DNA of 64,000 bases from Bradyrhizobium commune (GCF_015624505.1 NZ_CP061379.1:6634001-6698000); one strand, 5' to 3'; counted from the first letter of the stretch, positions 7,321 to 17,911 are shown. Notes: a model not told the origin generated them from the letters alone. Numbers and translations: made by a program.

Positions 7321-7758
7321 TTAGGCGGCGGGGGGCGTGTAGAGCTTCGAGGCGCTCGCCTTGATCGGCTCGGCGGTCGCGGTCGCGGCCCGCTGGGCGA
7401 TCTCGAGGAGCTCCTTGGCCTGGGCCTGGAAGGTCTCGAGCTGGGTCTTGGTGTGGCCGGTCCACAGCGCTAGCGCGTCCGACGGCGACTTCACGCCGAG
7501 CAGTTCCTGGGCGAAGTCCAGATGGGCGGTGGTATTGGCCTTCATGAACTCCATCAGCTTGGTGGTGTACTCGCTCGCGCCCTTGTTGGCTGAGGCGAAC
7601 ACGGCCTCGATGGTGCCGTTGTGGCTTTCGGCGGCGTCCTTGAACTTGGCGTAGTTTTCGCGGGCCTGCGAAACGCCCTTTTCGGCGAACGCACGCACCT
7701 GCTCCGGAACCTCGAACGGAATGACCGAGGAGGAGAATGGGTCAGTCGCACCTGTCAT
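7321..7758 (-). CDS. Phasin family protein
   Basis: A 145-residue, helix-rich, alanine- and glutamate-rich protein. The middle segment (AFAEKGVSQARENYAKFKDAAESHNGTIEAVF) and the KSPSDALALWTGHTKTQLETF region are typical of the phasin_2 family. Phasins coat polyhydroxybutyrate granules in the cytoplasm and control their size. It has its own terminator at 7271-7296. A second phasin-like gene lies upstream on the same strand at 8067, but the 300-base gap and separate signals argue against one transcript. Confidence 0.88.
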   Translation of the reverse strand: MTGATDPFSSSVIPFEVPEQVRAFAEKGVSQARENYAKFKDAAESHNGTIEAVFASANKGASEYTTKLMEFMKANTTAHLDFAQELLGVKSPSDALALWTGHTKTQLETFQAQAKELLEIAQRAATATAEPIKASASKLYTPPAA

Positions 7759-7912
7759 GGTTGTCCCTCACGATAGTGGTAAAATGGAGTGAGCCTTCTG
7801 GCGCGCCCGCCGGCCCCGATTACAGGCCGCAACGCGGGTACGAAGACTGGAAACGCGTTTACAAACGAGATGGCTCGCCCAGCGCTCCGTAATATCCGTG
7901 CCTAACATGTCA

Positions 7913-7931
7913 ACATTGTGCGCCGCAATGT
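7913..7931. promoter_or_regulatory. Inverted repeat upstream of phasin
   Basis: ACATTG and CAATGT flank seven bases, a perfect 6-bp inverted repeat about 155 bases upstream of the phasin ATG. It could be an operator for a granule-associated repressor such as PhaR, but I cannot match it to a documented site. Confidence 0.3.
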
Positions 7932-8020
7932 GATCCCGGGGGGCGATGGGAAAATTTAATCCCGGGCAGGGTGCGGGGTTCGGATTGGGGAAACTGGGGG
8001 GTGAGGTATTTTCGTGCTGT

Positions 8021-8059
8021 CGTTCCGGGCTCGCGACTTCGTCGCGTCCCGGAATGACG
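8021..8059. repeat. Palindromic CGTTCCGGG/CCCGGAATGACG repeat
   Basis: A short hairpin-forming intergenic repeat. The same CATTCCGGG...CCCGGAATG arms recur at 36724-36829, 49250-49288 and 62139-62248, so it belongs to a dispersed intergenic family. Confidence 0.7.
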
Positions 8060-8066
8060 GCGGGGG

Positions 8067-8444
8067 CTAATGCTTCGGCTGGGTCGCGTCCATGGCGGCG
8101 CGGTGAACGATCTGGCCCATTTCGTTGGCCTGGTCGGCCAGCGCCTTCATCTGGGACTGCACATATTCGCCATGCAGCCGCATCACCTCGGAGAGGTCCT
8201 TGGCGTGGACCAGCGACTGGGCATAGTTCAGCGAGGCCTGCACATTGGCCTCGGCAAAGGTGAGCGCCCGGGCGCTGAGATCCTTGGCGCCGGCGCGCAT
8301 GGTGGCGCCGTGTTCCTCCAGCGAGCCGGCGGCGGCCTGGGCGTTGGCGAGCAGTTTTTCAAAGGCCTCGCGGGCCTGCTTGAAGCTCGATTCCGCCATG
8401 GATCGCATCTCCGGCGGAAGGTCGAAATGTGCCTGGTCGGTCAT
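8067..8444 (-). CDS. Phasin-like protein
   Basis: A 125-residue helical protein (SFKQAREAFEKLLANAQAAA, then LTFAEANVQASLNYAQSLVH and GEYVQSQMKALADQANEMGQ) with the amphipathic pattern of phasin_2 proteins, likely bound to polyhydroxybutyrate granules. The ATG at 8444 has AGGAG five bases upstream; a GTG at 8450 would sit inside that spacer. The protein is shorter than its neighbour at 7321 and only distantly similar by eye, so an ancient duplication is possible. Confidence 0.78.
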   Translation of the reverse strand: MTDQAHFDLPPEMRSMAESSFKQAREAFEKLLANAQAAAGSLEEHGATMRAGAKDLSARALTFAEANVQASLNYAQSLVHAKDLSEVMRLHGEYVQSQMKALADQANEMGQIVHRAAMDATQPKH

Positions 8445-8740
8445 TGCCACTCCTGTCCTGGTTGCTTGGCCCTGAAGGCCGTCCCCCGACGCGCCCGCGC
8501 GGCCCGAGAATACCGATCAACGGTATTGCCGGTGTGACGCGGGCCTCCGAATCCTGCGGATGCAACGTAAGCTCGGCTTGCGGGTTCAGCCACATTAAGG
8601 TTATCGCGGCTTAAGGTCGCCTCCCCTAGACTGGGGCCGTGGACCCGCCCGCCCCTGCGCGCGATACTAACCCTTTCTTAAGGCTGTCATTCCCGGCAGC
8701 CATGACGTCTGATGCCTGACACGAGATACAAGCCGGTTGG

Positions 8741-11700
8741 ATGAGTAGTTCGGATTTCCAGTTGCGAGGCGTGGGTGATCCGCGGCTGGCCGTGCATGCG
8801 ACCTCTCCGCTTCCGGCGTGGCTCTGGTCGATCGACGGCTCGCGCGTGCTGTGGGCCAACGCGGTCGGCGCGAGGTTCTTCGGCGCGCCGAATGCCGCAA
8901 CGCTCGCCGAGAGGATCTTCGGACCGGCCGACAGCCATCGCCGCCAGGTCGCGCAGCTGGCGCGGCGGCTGACCGCGGGCGGCACTGTGAGGCTGGAGCG
9001 GCTGCGCGGCTTCGGCGCCTCGCTCGGCACGCTGATGACCTGCGCCTGCGCGCGGCTCGAGTTTGCCGATGGCAGCCATCTTTCTGAAGGAAGACATGCC
9101 GTGCTCGTCACCGCGATGGATGCGACCGGGCGCACCATGCCGCTGGTCGAGCGGCTGCATCGTCTGGTCGACGGCGCCAAGGTGCCGATGGCGGCGTTCA
9201 CGCCGGACGGACTGTTCATTGGCGCGAGTGAGGCGGCCCGTCCGCTGCAAGGCTTTCGCGATCTCGGCGAGGCCGGCCTCGACAAGGTGCGCAGCGATGC
9301 GCTGGCCCATGGCCGCGTCGAGATGCCGATCGGCATCGGCAACATGGTGCTGCAACGGGTCGGCACGGGTGCCGATATCGGTCTGGTCGCGATGATCGAG
9401 CCCGTGCAGGCGGCGCCTGAAGCGGCCGCGCCGGAGAGTGCGCTGACCACAGCGGCGGCGGTGCAGCCGGAGCAGCCCGCCGTCGAGACGCCGGGCGAGC
9501 CGCAGCCATCGACTGAGGCGCCGAGCGGAATACCGCTGTTCGATCCCTTTGCCGAGGCCGACGAAACGCCGGCGCCGGTCGAAATCGTCCGCCAAACTCC
9601 GGTTGAAAACCCGCCAGAGGCCATTGTGTCGCCGCAGCCGGAGCCGATCACGGCAGCCATGGCCGAGCCGCCATCCGACCCAGCGGAGCCGCCCGCTCCG
9701 CGCCAGCATCCGCTGCGCTTCCTCTGGCAGATGGATGCGGAGGGCCGCTTTGTGCTCGCGAGCGGCGAGTTCATCCGCCTGATCGGCCCGCACACCGCTT
9801 CCGGCTTTGGCCGGCCATGGCACGAGATCGCCGAACGATTTGCGCTCGATCCGGAGGGACGCGTGGCGCAGGCGCTGGCGAGCCATGACACCTGGGCCGG
9901 CATCACCGTGGCCTGGCCCGCCGATGGCGGCGAGCCTCTCGCGGTCGAGCTTGCGGGGCTGCCGGTCTACGACAGCGCGCGCCATTTTGCCGGCTTCAAG
10001 GGTTTTGGCGTCTGCCGCGATCTCGACGGCCTCAACCGGCTCGATGCGCTGCGGCGGTACGAGCTGATCGCCGAGCCCGCGGCGCAGAGCCTGTCCGCCG
10101 ACATCGTCCCGCCCGAGGCGGAGGCGCCGCCTCCGCCGACCGAGCCACCGCCGACCGAGCCTGAGCCTGAACCGACCGACCATCTCACCGAAGCGAATTC
10201 ACACCCAACACATCTGGAAACGCCCGTGGAAACGCCTCCCAATGTCGTGCCGTTCCGCCCCCATGGCGATCTCAGATCACTCAATGATCAGAGCTCGCCG
10301 ACGCTGACGCCGGTTGAGAACAGCGCGTTCAACGAGCTCGCCCGGCAATTGGCCGAGCGGCTGGAACGCGAGAAGCAAACAATCGTGGCTGAAACGTCCG
10401 AGCCGCTGACGAGCGAGATCGCGCCCGAGGCGCCGCCCGCCGCGACCGAGCCGCCGCCGGTTGAAGCCGGGGCGCCGCCGGCTGCGGCCGAATGGCTGAC
10501 CGAGCCCGCGCCGCCTGCGCGCGGCGACAGCGCGCGCGACCGTACGCTGCTCGATCTCTTGCCGACCGGCATTCTGATCTATCGCCTCGACCGCCTGCTC
10601 TACGCCAACCCCGCTTTCCTCGCGCGCATGGGCTATGCCAACCTGACCACGCTGGAGGACGCCGGCGGGCTCGATGCGCTCTATGTCGAGCCGGGCGTCT
10701 CGACGGCGAGCAGCACCTCGCAGGGAGGCACGCCGGTGACGATCAGCGCGACGGTTGCGAATGGCGAGCAGCCGCTTGCGACCACGGAAGCGCATCTGCA
10801 CACGATCGACTGGAACGGCGAGAGCGCGCATGCGCTGATCTGCGGATTGCCGCCGGCTGCTATCGTCGCGCCGCCCGTTGCCGCCGCGCCCGTTTTCGCT
10901 GAACCTGTTGTCGCCGAACCTGTTGTCGCCGAATCCTTCCCCTACGCGCCCGAGCTCGAATCAGCAGTCGGCGATGCCGACGCGGAGGATCTCGCCGCGA
11001 TCCTCGACACCACGGCCGAGGGCATCGTGATGTTCGATGCCGAAGGCAACATCCACGCCTGCAACCGCAGCGCTGAGGCGCTGTTCGGCTATGACGGCGA
11101 AACGCTGTTGCAGCAGAACCTGGTGGCCCTGTTCGTGCCGGAGAGCCAGCAGATCGTCATCGACTATCTCGAAAGCATGAAGAGCGAGGACATCGCGAGC
11201 CTGCTCGACCACGGCCGCGAGGTGCTGGGCCGCGAGAAGAAGGGCGGCGTGATTCCGCTCGCCATGATCATGGGCCGCACCAGGCCCGACGGCCCGAACT
11301 TCTTCGCCGTGTTCCGCGACCTCTCGCAGAGCAAGACGAGCGAGAGCGAGCTGACGCAGGCGCGACGCCTGGTCGACGGTGCGGCCAACGCCAAGGCCGA
11401 CATGCTGGCGCGGATCAGCCACGAGATCCGCACGCCGCTCAACGCCATCATCGGCTTTGCCGAGGTGATGATCTCCGAGCGGTTTGGTGCGCTCGGCAAC
11501 GAGCGCTATGGCGAGTACATGAAGGACATCCGCGCCTCCGGCGAGCGCGTCATCACCATCATCGACGATCTGCTGGAACTGTCGCGGATCGAGACCGGCA
11601 AGCTCGATCTCAACTTCGCCAATCTCAATCTCAACGACCTCGTCGAAGCCTGCGTCACGGTGATGCAGCCGCAGGCCAATCGCGAGCGCATCATCATCCG

Positions 11701-12082
11701 TACCTCGCTTGCGCATGCGCTGCCGCAGGTGACGGCCGATGCGCGCGCGATGCGGCAGGCGACCATGAACCTGATCTCCAACTCGATCCGGCTCGCAACC
11801 GCCGGCGGCCAGGTCATCGTCTCGACCGCGATGACCGATCGCGGCGAGATTGCCTTGCGCATCCGCGACACCGGCCATGGGTTGAGCGAGAAGGAAGTCG
11901 CCGCTGCGCTGGAGCCGTTCCGCACGCCGCCGCCCGGAGACGCCTCGGACAATTCGGCGCTGAGCCTGTCGCTGACCAAGGCGCTGGTCGAAGCCAACCG
12001 CGCCCAGTTCAACATCAAGAGCGCAGCAAATACGGGAACGCTGATCGAGGTCGTGTTCGCGCCGGTGGTGGCGCGGGCTTAG
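8741..12082 (+). CDS. PAS sensor histidine kinase, PdhS-like
   Basis: A 1113-residue sensor kinase without clear membrane segments. The first 880 residues contain several PAS-like regions, including one at about 755-860 (DLAAILDTTAEGIVMFDAEG), separated by long Pro/Ala/Glu-rich linkers (about 235-325, 450-515 and 545-590). The H-box RISHEIRTPLNAIIGFAE places the phospho-acceptor at H894, and the following helices match the PdhS/PleC/DivJ family that controls DivK and the cell cycle. The N-box is present (NLISNSI) and so is a G1 box (DTGHGL). The G2 box, normally G-x-G-L-G-L, reads NSALSLSLTKAL with no glycine, so kinase activity could be weak. The gene is monocistronic and ends in a shared terminator. 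Confidence 0.82.
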   Translation: MSSSDFQLRGVGDPRLAVHATSPLPAWLWSIDGSRVLWANAVGARFFGAPNAATLAERIFGPADSHRRQVAQLARRLTAGGTVRLERLRGFGASLGTLMTCACARLEFADGSHLSEGRHAVLVTAMDATGRTMPLVERLHRLVDGAKVPMAAFTPDGLFIGASEAARPLQGFRDLGEAGLDKVRSDALAHGRVEMPIGIGNMVLQRVGTGADIGLVAMIEPVQAAPEAAAPESALTTAAAVQPEQPAVETPGEPQPSTEAPSGIPLFDPFAEADETPAPVEIVRQTPVENPPEAIVSPQPEPITAAMAEPPSDPAEPPAPRQHPLRFLWQMDAEGRFVLASGEFIRLIGPHTASGFGRPWHEIAERFALDPEGRVAQALASHDTWAGITVAWPADGGEPLAVELAGLPVYDSARHFAGFKGFGVCRDLDGLNRLDALRRYELIAEPAAQSLSADIVPPEAEAPPPPTEPPPTEPEPEPTDHLTEANSHPTHLETPVETPPNVVPFRPHGDLRSLNDQSSPTLTPVENSAFNELARQLAERLEREKQTIVAETSEPLTSEIAPEAPPAATEPPPVEAGAPPAAAEWLTEPAPPARGDSARDRTLLDLLPTGILIYRLDRLLYANPAFLARMGYANLTTLEDAGGLDALYVEPGVSTASSTSQGGTPVTISATVANGEQPLATTEAHLHTIDWNGESAHALICGLPPAAIVAPPVAAAPVFAEPVVAEPVVAESFPYAPELESAVGDADAEDLAAILDTTAEGIVMFDAEGNIHACNRSAEALFGYDGETLLQQNLVALFVPESQQIVIDYLESMKSEDIASLLDHGREVLGREKKGGVIPLAMIMGRTRPDGPNFFAVFRDLSQSKTSESELTQARRLVDGAANAKADMLARISHEIRTPLNAIIGFAEVMISERFGALGNERYGEYMKDIRASGERVITIIDDLLELSRIETGKLDLNFANLNLNDLVEACVTVMQPQANRERIIIRTSLAHALPQVTADARAMRQATMNLISNSIRLATAGGQVIVSTAMTDRGEIALRIRDTGHGLSEKEVAAALEPFRTPPPGDASDNSALSLSLTKALVEANRAQFNIKSAANTGTLIEVVFAPVVARA

Positions 12083-12105
12083 CCGCGCGAACACGCCGCC
12101 CAAAC

Positions 12106-12136
12106 AAAAGGGGCACGGCTTGCGCCGTGCCCTTTT
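12106..12136. terminator. Bidirectional terminator
   Basis: AAAAGGGGCACGGC pairs with GCCGTGCCCTTTT across a short loop. A-tracts and T-tracts flank both sides, so it can end both the kinase gene and the converging thiolase gene. Confidence 0.88.
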
Positions 12137-12157
12137 GCATTCCGTGAGACACTCGTC

Positions 12158-13330
<1,173 letters not shown>

Positions 13331-13433
13331 TATTTTCTCCCTTTCGAACATTGGTACGAAGCGTTCTGGCCGCCATTGGTACACAAAGTTTGGCGAGCGC
13401 GGGAGAAATAAAGCGCGGCGCTGCATCGACAAA

Positions 13434-13457
13434 AACGCCGCCCTCTCGGGCGGCGTT
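13434..13457 (-). terminator. Terminator of serA
   Basis: AACGCCGCC and GGCGGCGTT form a stable hairpin. On the minus strand it is followed by TTTTTG. It lies about 50 bases past the serA stop. Confidence 0.88.
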
Positions 13458-13509
13458 GTTCCGCAGGTCGGAATATATGATGGACGTCATTCCGTGAGGC
13501 GCCTGCGCC

Positions 13510-15099
13510 TCAGAATTTCAGCGCCTTGACCTGCTTGACCTGCGGCAGCGCCTGCACCTTGGCGAGCAGGTCGGCCGGCACCGCGCCGTCGACCTCGACC
13601 AGCGCGATGGCGTCGCCGCCCTGCGCGACGCGGCCGAGATGGAAGGTCGCGATGTTGATCTTGGCATCGCCGAGCAGGCTTGCAAATGCGCCGATGAAGC
13701 CCGGCTTGTCCTCGTTGGTGACGTAGATCATCGACTTGCCGAACTCGGCATCGACGCGGATGCCCTTGATATCGACCAGGCGCGGCTTGCCGTCGTGATA
13801 GACAGTGCCGGACACCGAGCGCTCCTGGCGTTCGGTCGCCACCGTCACGGTGATCAGGCTCTCATAGTCGCTCTGGGCGGCGCGCACGATCTCGTCGACC
13901 ACCATGCCGCGCTCCTTGGCGACGACCGGCGCGGACACCACGTTGACCTCGCCCAGCATCGGCCGCAGCAGGCCGGACAATACCGCTGACGTGATCGCCT
14001 TGATCTTCATCTCGGCGACGTGGCCCTCATAGGTGATCTCGACCTTGAGGATGCCGGATTCGGTGAGCTGGCCCGCGAACGAGCCGAGCTTCTCGGCAAG
14101 CGCGATGAACGGCTTCAGCTTCGGCGCCTCTTCCGCGGTGATCGAGGGGAAGTTGACGGCGTTCGAGATCGCGCCGGTGAGCAGATAGTCCGACATCTGC
14201 TCTGCGACCTGAAGCGCGACGTTCTCCTGCGCTTCCGTGGTGGACGCGCCGAGATGCGGCGTGCAGATCACGTTGGGATGGCCGAACAGCACGTTGGTGT
14301 TGGCGGGCTCCTCGACGAAGACGTCGAAGGCGGCGCCAGCAATGTGCTTGGAATTGAGCGCATCGACCACGGCCTGCTCGTCGACCAGGCCGCCGCGGGC
14401 GCAGTTGATCAGGCGCACGCCCTTCTTCATCTTGGCGATCGCGGAAGCGTCGATGATGTTCCTGGTCTTCTCGGTGAGCGGCGTGTGCAGCGTGATGAAA
14501 TCGGCGCGCTTGAGGAGATCGTCGAGATCGACCTTCTCGACGCCGATGTCCTTGGCGCGCTCCGGCGACAGGAACGGATCGAAGGCGATGACCTTCATGC
14601 GCAGGCCGAGCGCGCGGTCGGCGACGATCGAGCCGATATTGCCGCAGCCGACCACGCCAAGCACCTTGCCGGTGATCTCGACGCCCATGAATCGGTTCTT
14701 CTCCCACTTGCCGGCCTGGGTCGAGGCGTCGGCCTGCGGGATCTCGCGGGCTAGTGCCAGCATCAGCGTGATGGCGTGCTCGGCGGTGGTGATCGAATTG
14801 CCGAACGGCGTGTTCATCACGATGATGCCCTTGGCCGTCGCAGCCGGGATCTCGACATTGTCGACGCCGATGCCGGCGCGGCCGATCACCTTGAGATTGG
14901 TCGCCTTCTCCAGGATTTTTGCGGTTGCCTTGGTCGCGGAGCGGATCGCGAGGCCGTCGTAATTGCCGATGATCTCGGCAAGCTTGTCCTTGTCCTTGCC
15001 GAGGTTCGGCTGGAAGTCGACCTCGACGCCGCGATCCCTGAAGATCTGCACGGCAGCGGGCGAGAGCGCGTCGGAAATGAGAACTTTGGGTTTGGTCAT
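13510..15099 (-). CDS. serA: D-3-phosphoglycerate dehydrogenase
   Basis: A 529-residue enzyme of the long SerA type, oxidising 3-phosphoglycerate to 3-phosphohydroxypyruvate, the first step of serine synthesis. The sequence shows the N-terminal substrate part (KPKVLISDALSPAAVQIF), the NAD-binding GCGNIGSIVADRA, the catalytic Arg/Glu/His regions (NCARGGLVDE, TPHLGASTTEAQ), an intervening domain, and a C-terminal ACT domain (VTNEDKPGFIGAFASLLGD) suggesting serine feedback. The ATG at 15099 precedes MTKPKVLI; the frame extends upstream but is unrelated there. serC lies 116 bases upstream on the same strand, so the two may be co-transcribed. Confidence 0.95.
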   Translation of the reverse strand: MTKPKVLISDALSPAAVQIFRDRGVEVDFQPNLGKDKDKLAEIIGNYDGLAIRSATKATAKILEKATNLKVIGRAGIGVDNVEIPAATAKGIIVMNTPFGNSITTAEHAITLMLALAREIPQADASTQAGKWEKNRFMGVEITGKVLGVVGCGNIGSIVADRALGLRMKVIAFDPFLSPERAKDIGVEKVDLDDLLKRADFITLHTPLTEKTRNIIDASAIAKMKKGVRLINCARGGLVDEQAVVDALNSKHIAGAAFDVFVEEPANTNVLFGHPNVICTPHLGASTTEAQENVALQVAEQMSDYLLTGAISNAVNFPSITAEEAPKLKPFIALAEKLGSFAGQLTESGILKVEITYEGHVAEMKIKAITSAVLSGLLRPMLGEVNVVSAPVVAKERGMVVDEIVRAAQSDYESLITVTVATERQERSVSGTVYHDGKPRLVDIKGIRVDAEFGKSMIYVTNEDKPGFIGAFASLLGDAKINIATFHLGRVAQGGDAIALVEVDGAVPADLLAKVQALPQVKQVKALKF

Positions 15100-15215
15100 G
15101 GGGTGATCCTCTGCCTTCCCTGATGGAAGGGACGACGTTCGACCGGAATCGGTGGATGTCTCGAAGCAATTTCTTCGACCTCCCCCCGCAGGAACGGGGA
15201 GAGGCGAAAAGACAA

Positions 15216-16388
15216 TCAGGCTGCCTTGGCCAGCGTGGCCTTGGTCTCGGCAAAGGCCCAGTCGATCCACTGCGTCAGCAGCTCGACGTCCCTGGCCTCG
15301 ACGGTGGCGCCGCACCAGATGCGCAAGCCAGCCGGCGCGTCGCGGTAGTACGCGAAGTCGTAGCCGGCGCCTTCCTTCTCGACCAGCGCGACCAGCTTCT
15401 TGGAGAACTCGGCTTGCGCGTCGTCCGAGAGCGAGGTGATCGCGGGATCGGTGAACTTCAGGCACACCGAGGTGTTGGAGCGGATCGCGGCATCCTTGGC
15501 CAGGAAGTCGATCCAGGGCGTCTTCGCCTTCCAGTCGGCCAGCACCTTGGTGTTGGCATCGGCGCGCGCGATCAGCGCCTTGAGGCCGCCGATCGACTTT
15601 GCCCAGTTCAGCGCGTCGAGATAATCCTCGACGCAGAGCATCGACGGCGTGTTGATGGTCTCGCCGACGAAGATGCCTTCGTTGATCTTGCCACCCTTGG
15701 TCATGCGGAAAATCTTCGGCAGCGGCCAGGCCGGCTTGTAGGTCTCGAGCCGTTCCACCGCGCGAGGCGACAGGATCAGCATGCCGTGCGCAGCCTCGCC
15801 GCCGAGCGCCTTCTGCCAGGAGAAGGTGACGACATCGAGCTTTGCAAAATCGAGCGGCTGCGCGAATGCTGCCGAGGTCGCGTCGCAGATCGTCAGACCC
15901 TCGCGGTCCGCCTTGATCCAGTCGGCATTGGGCACGCGCACGCCCGAAGTGGTGCCGTTCCAGGTGAAGACGACGTCGGACTTCGGATCGACCTTGGAGA
16001 GGTCGGGGATTTCACCATAGGCCGCGTTGAGCTTGGTGACGTCCTTGAGCTTCAACTCCTTGATGATGTCGCTGACCCAGCCCTCGCCAAAGGATTCCCA
16101 GGCGAGCGTGGTGACGGGCCGCGCACCAAGCAGCGACCACAGCGCCATCTCGACCGCGCCGGTATCGGAGGCCGGCACGATGCCGATGCGATAATCGGCG
16201 GGCACTTCAAGCACTTCGCGCGTCAGATCGATCGCGAGCTTGAGCTTGGTCTTGCCGACCTTCGCGCGATGCGAACGGCCGAGCGCTGCGTCCTTGAGAT
16301 TTTGGGCATTCCAGCCTGGGCGCTTGGCGCAGGGGCCGGAGGAGAAATGCGGCACGGTCGGCCGCGAAGCGGGCTTCGCTACAGTCAT
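15216..16388 (-). CDS. serC: Phosphoserine aminotransferase
   Basis: A 390-residue fold-type I PLP enzyme that transfers the amino group of glutamate to 3-phosphohydroxypyruvate. It has the start [13 protein letters not shown], the [16 protein letters not shown] segment and the PLP lysine in [15 protein letters not shown]. This is the alphaproteobacterial type of SerC. It precedes serA, so both early steps of serine synthesis are adjacent. A leader matching the alphaproteobacterial serC motif lies directly in front of its ATG. Confidence 0.94.
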   Translation of the reverse strand: MTVAKPASRPTVPHFSSGPCAKRPGWNAQNLKDAALGRSHRAKVGKTKLKLAIDLTREVLEVPADYRIGIVPASDTGAVEMALWSLLGARPVTTLAWESFGEGWVSDIIKELKLKDVTKLNAAYGEIPDLSKVDPKSDVVFTWNGTTSGVRVPNADWIKADREGLTICDATSAAFAQPLDFAKLDVVTFSWQKALGGEAAHGMLILSPRAVERLETYKPAWPLPKIFRMTKGGKINEGIFVGETINTPSMLCVEDYLDALNWAKSIGGLKALIARADANTKVLADWKAKTPWIDFLAKDAAIRSNTSVCLKFTDPAITSLSDDAQAEFSKKLVALVEKEGAGYDFAYYRDAPAGLRIWCGATVEARDVELLTQWIDWAFAETKATLAKAA

Positions 16389-16389
16389 G

Positions 16390-16465
16390 ATCTACCCTTC
16401 CAGATAGTAAGCCTCCCGTTGGGGGGAGGTGTCCCGCCGCGGCTGATACGGGAAACAGGAAGAGT
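16390..16465 (-). ncRNA. Candidate serC-motif leader RNA
   Basis: The minus strand directly before the serC ATG carries two GC-rich hairpins: a CCCG...CGGG type stem in CCCGTATCAGCCGCGGCGGG and a CCTCCC/GGGAGG stem around CCCAAC. A conserved structured leader upstream of serC (serC motif) is known in alphaproteobacteria and this matches its position and GC-rich hairpin character. I identify it by position and pattern, not by covariance search. Confidence 0.55.
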
Positions 16466-16467
16466 CG

Positions 16468-16674
16468 TCAAGGAAGTTCCGGCGCCTCACGCTGGAGTGA
16501 TGGCAATTCCGGCGCGATTCCAGGGGATTCGACAGACGTCAGCGCGTTCAGCAAGTCCGTGGCCTCGCTGATCAATTGCACAGCGCGGCGGCGGCTGCCG
16601 ACTTTCAAAATGCTCTTGTCATTGGCCCGCACAACGTAATCGTTGCCGACCTTGATCATGGAATAGCTTGTCAT
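16468..16674 (-). CDS. Conserved small hypothetical protein
   Basis: A 68-residue protein starting MTSYSMIKVGNDYVV, followed by a basic strand-rich part (KSILKVGSRRRAVQLISEA) and a proline-rich tail. The ATG at 16674 has GGGGA upstream; an in-frame start at 16740 would add 22 poorly ordered residues. It ends just before the serC leader on the same strand. The family is not recognised; the pattern suggests a small cytoplasmic beta-strand/helix protein. Confidence 0.55.
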   Translation of the reverse strand: MTSYSMIKVGNDYVVRANDKSILKVGSRRRAVQLISEATDLLNALTSVESPGIAPELPSLQREAPELP

Positions 16675-16832
16675 CGAAATCCCCGAACCGACCGAGCCCG
16701 GTTTGAGACGCTGGCGTAGCACTGTTCGTTCCTCGATCAACGTGAACGACGAACGGGTAGTTTATCAGCTGTTAAGATGAACGAATGCGCGATCCGATTT
16801 CGTTGATCGCGCAACGCTCGCGATCAGCTGCC

Positions 16833-17297
16833 TCAAAAGCGGACAGTCATGCCGACATGGCTCGCCGAAAATCCGAGCCGCTTGTAGAAGCGCTGCGCGT
16901 CGACGCGGCTCGAATGCGTCAGCAATTCGACCAGAATGCAACCGCGCGCCTTTGCTTCCGTGACCGCCCATTGCACCAACTTTTCTCCAATTCCGCGGCT
17001 GCGGCAATCAGTGGCAACACGGACATCCTCGAGCAGGCCGCGGATGCCGCCTTGCGAGCTGATGCCCGGCAGGATTGCGAGTTGCAGGCAGCCGACCACC
17101 CTGCCCTCGCTTTCGGCGACCACGAGCAGGAGATTGGGATTGCGTTCGACCCGTTCGAACGCTTCGTAATAGACCTCAGGCAGCGGGTCCTCCAGCCGCT
17201 CGCGGGCGCGCCCGAGATGGTCGTCGGCAAGCATCGCGATCATCGCCGCGACGTCCTCGCGGCGCGCGGGGCGGATGGCAACGGACGTATCATTCAT
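16833..17297 (-). CDS. GNAT family N-acetyltransferase
   Basis: A 154-residue GNAT protein. The acetyl-CoA-binding motif A is in VRVATDCRSRGIGEKLVQWA, preceded by the strand pair LLLVVAESEGRVVGCLQLAI and followed by RFYKRLGF near the C-terminus. Its substrate is unknown. The ATG at 17297 has GGAG upstream; a TTG at 17318 would overlap the GST stop by a few bases. It follows the GST gene on the same strand with less than 20 bases between, so they are probably an operon. Confidence 0.87.
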   Translation of the reverse strand: MNDTSVAIRPARREDVAAMIAMLADDHLGRARERLEDPLPEVYYEAFERVERNPNLLLVVAESEGRVVGCLQLAILPGISSQGGIRGLLEDVRVATDCRSRGIGEKLVQWAVTEAKARGCILVELLTHSSRVDAQRFYKRLGFSASHVGMTVRF

Positions 17298-17314
17298 CGA
17301 CGAAAACTCCAGGC

Positions 17315-17911
17315 TCAACGCGCGGGCGGAAGGCCGAGAAAGGCCTCGGTGTCAGCGATCCAGCGGCGGATGGCCGCATAACGGCCGAGATCGAAACCGC
17401 CTTCATGCGCGAGGCGGGTATAGGCGAGCAGCGAGACGTCGGCGAGCGAAGCTACCTCGCCGGCGAAGAAACGTTTCGCGGCAAGATGCTGCTCCATGCA
17501 ATCGAGCGCCGCATGGCCGCGCTTGACCTTGTCGGGGTCGAGCTCGGAGGCCTCCTTGCCGAGATAGACCAGCTGGAAACGGCACACCGCGATATAGGGC
17601 TCGTGGCTGTATTGTTCCCAGAACAGCCATTCGTCCATCTTGGCGGCGGCAAAGGCGTCGCGCGGAATGAGCGCGCTGTCGCGCGCGAGATAGCGGATAA
17701 TGGCGTTGGACTGCGCCAGCGTGCGTCCGTCGTCGAAGGCTATGGTCGGCACCTGGCCGGCGCCGTTCATCGCCAAAAATTGCGGCGTGCGCGTCTCGCC
17801 CTTGCGCGTGTCGATCTCGATCCAGCGATAGGGCAGCGCGAGCTTGTCGCACACCCACTTCACCTTCAGACAATTGCCGGAATTGCTATCGCCGAAAATC
17901 TTCACTGCCAC
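17315..17911 (-). CDS. Glutathione S-transferase family protein
   Basis: A 198-residue GST. The N-terminal thioredoxin-like domain reads KIFGDSNSGNCLKVKWV with the GAGQVPTIAFDDGRTLAQSNAI region (cis-proline and the glutathione-contacting S-N), and the C-terminal half is all-helical with the conserved SLADVSLLAY motif. It probably conjugates or reduces small electrophiles with glutathione in the cytoplasm. The start appears to be GTG at 17911, with GGGGAG shortly upstream. Confidence 0.87.
   Translation of the reverse strand: MAVKIFGDSNSGNCLKVKWVCDKLALPYRWIEIDTRKGETRTPQFLAMNGAGQVPTIAFDDGRTLAQSNAIIRYLARDSALIPRDAFAAAKMDEWLFWEQYSHEPYIAVCRFQLVYLGKEASELDPDKVKRGHAALDCMEQHLAAKRFFAGEVASLADVSLLAYTRLAHEGGFDLGRYAAIRRWIADTEAFLGLPPAR

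Larger units (their letters stand above)
7759..8066. other. Phasin intergenic region
   Basis: This 308-base gap holds the putative upstream control region of the first phasin, including a 6+7+6 inverted repeat at 7913-7931, and a palindromic GTTCCGGG-type repeat at 8021-8059. No gene is visible. Confidence 0.5.

Noticed and set aside
8687..10183. Long antisense frames within the kinase gene
   Set aside because: Typical high-GC shadows with arginine/glutamine-rich nonsense; the plus-strand frame has clear domains.
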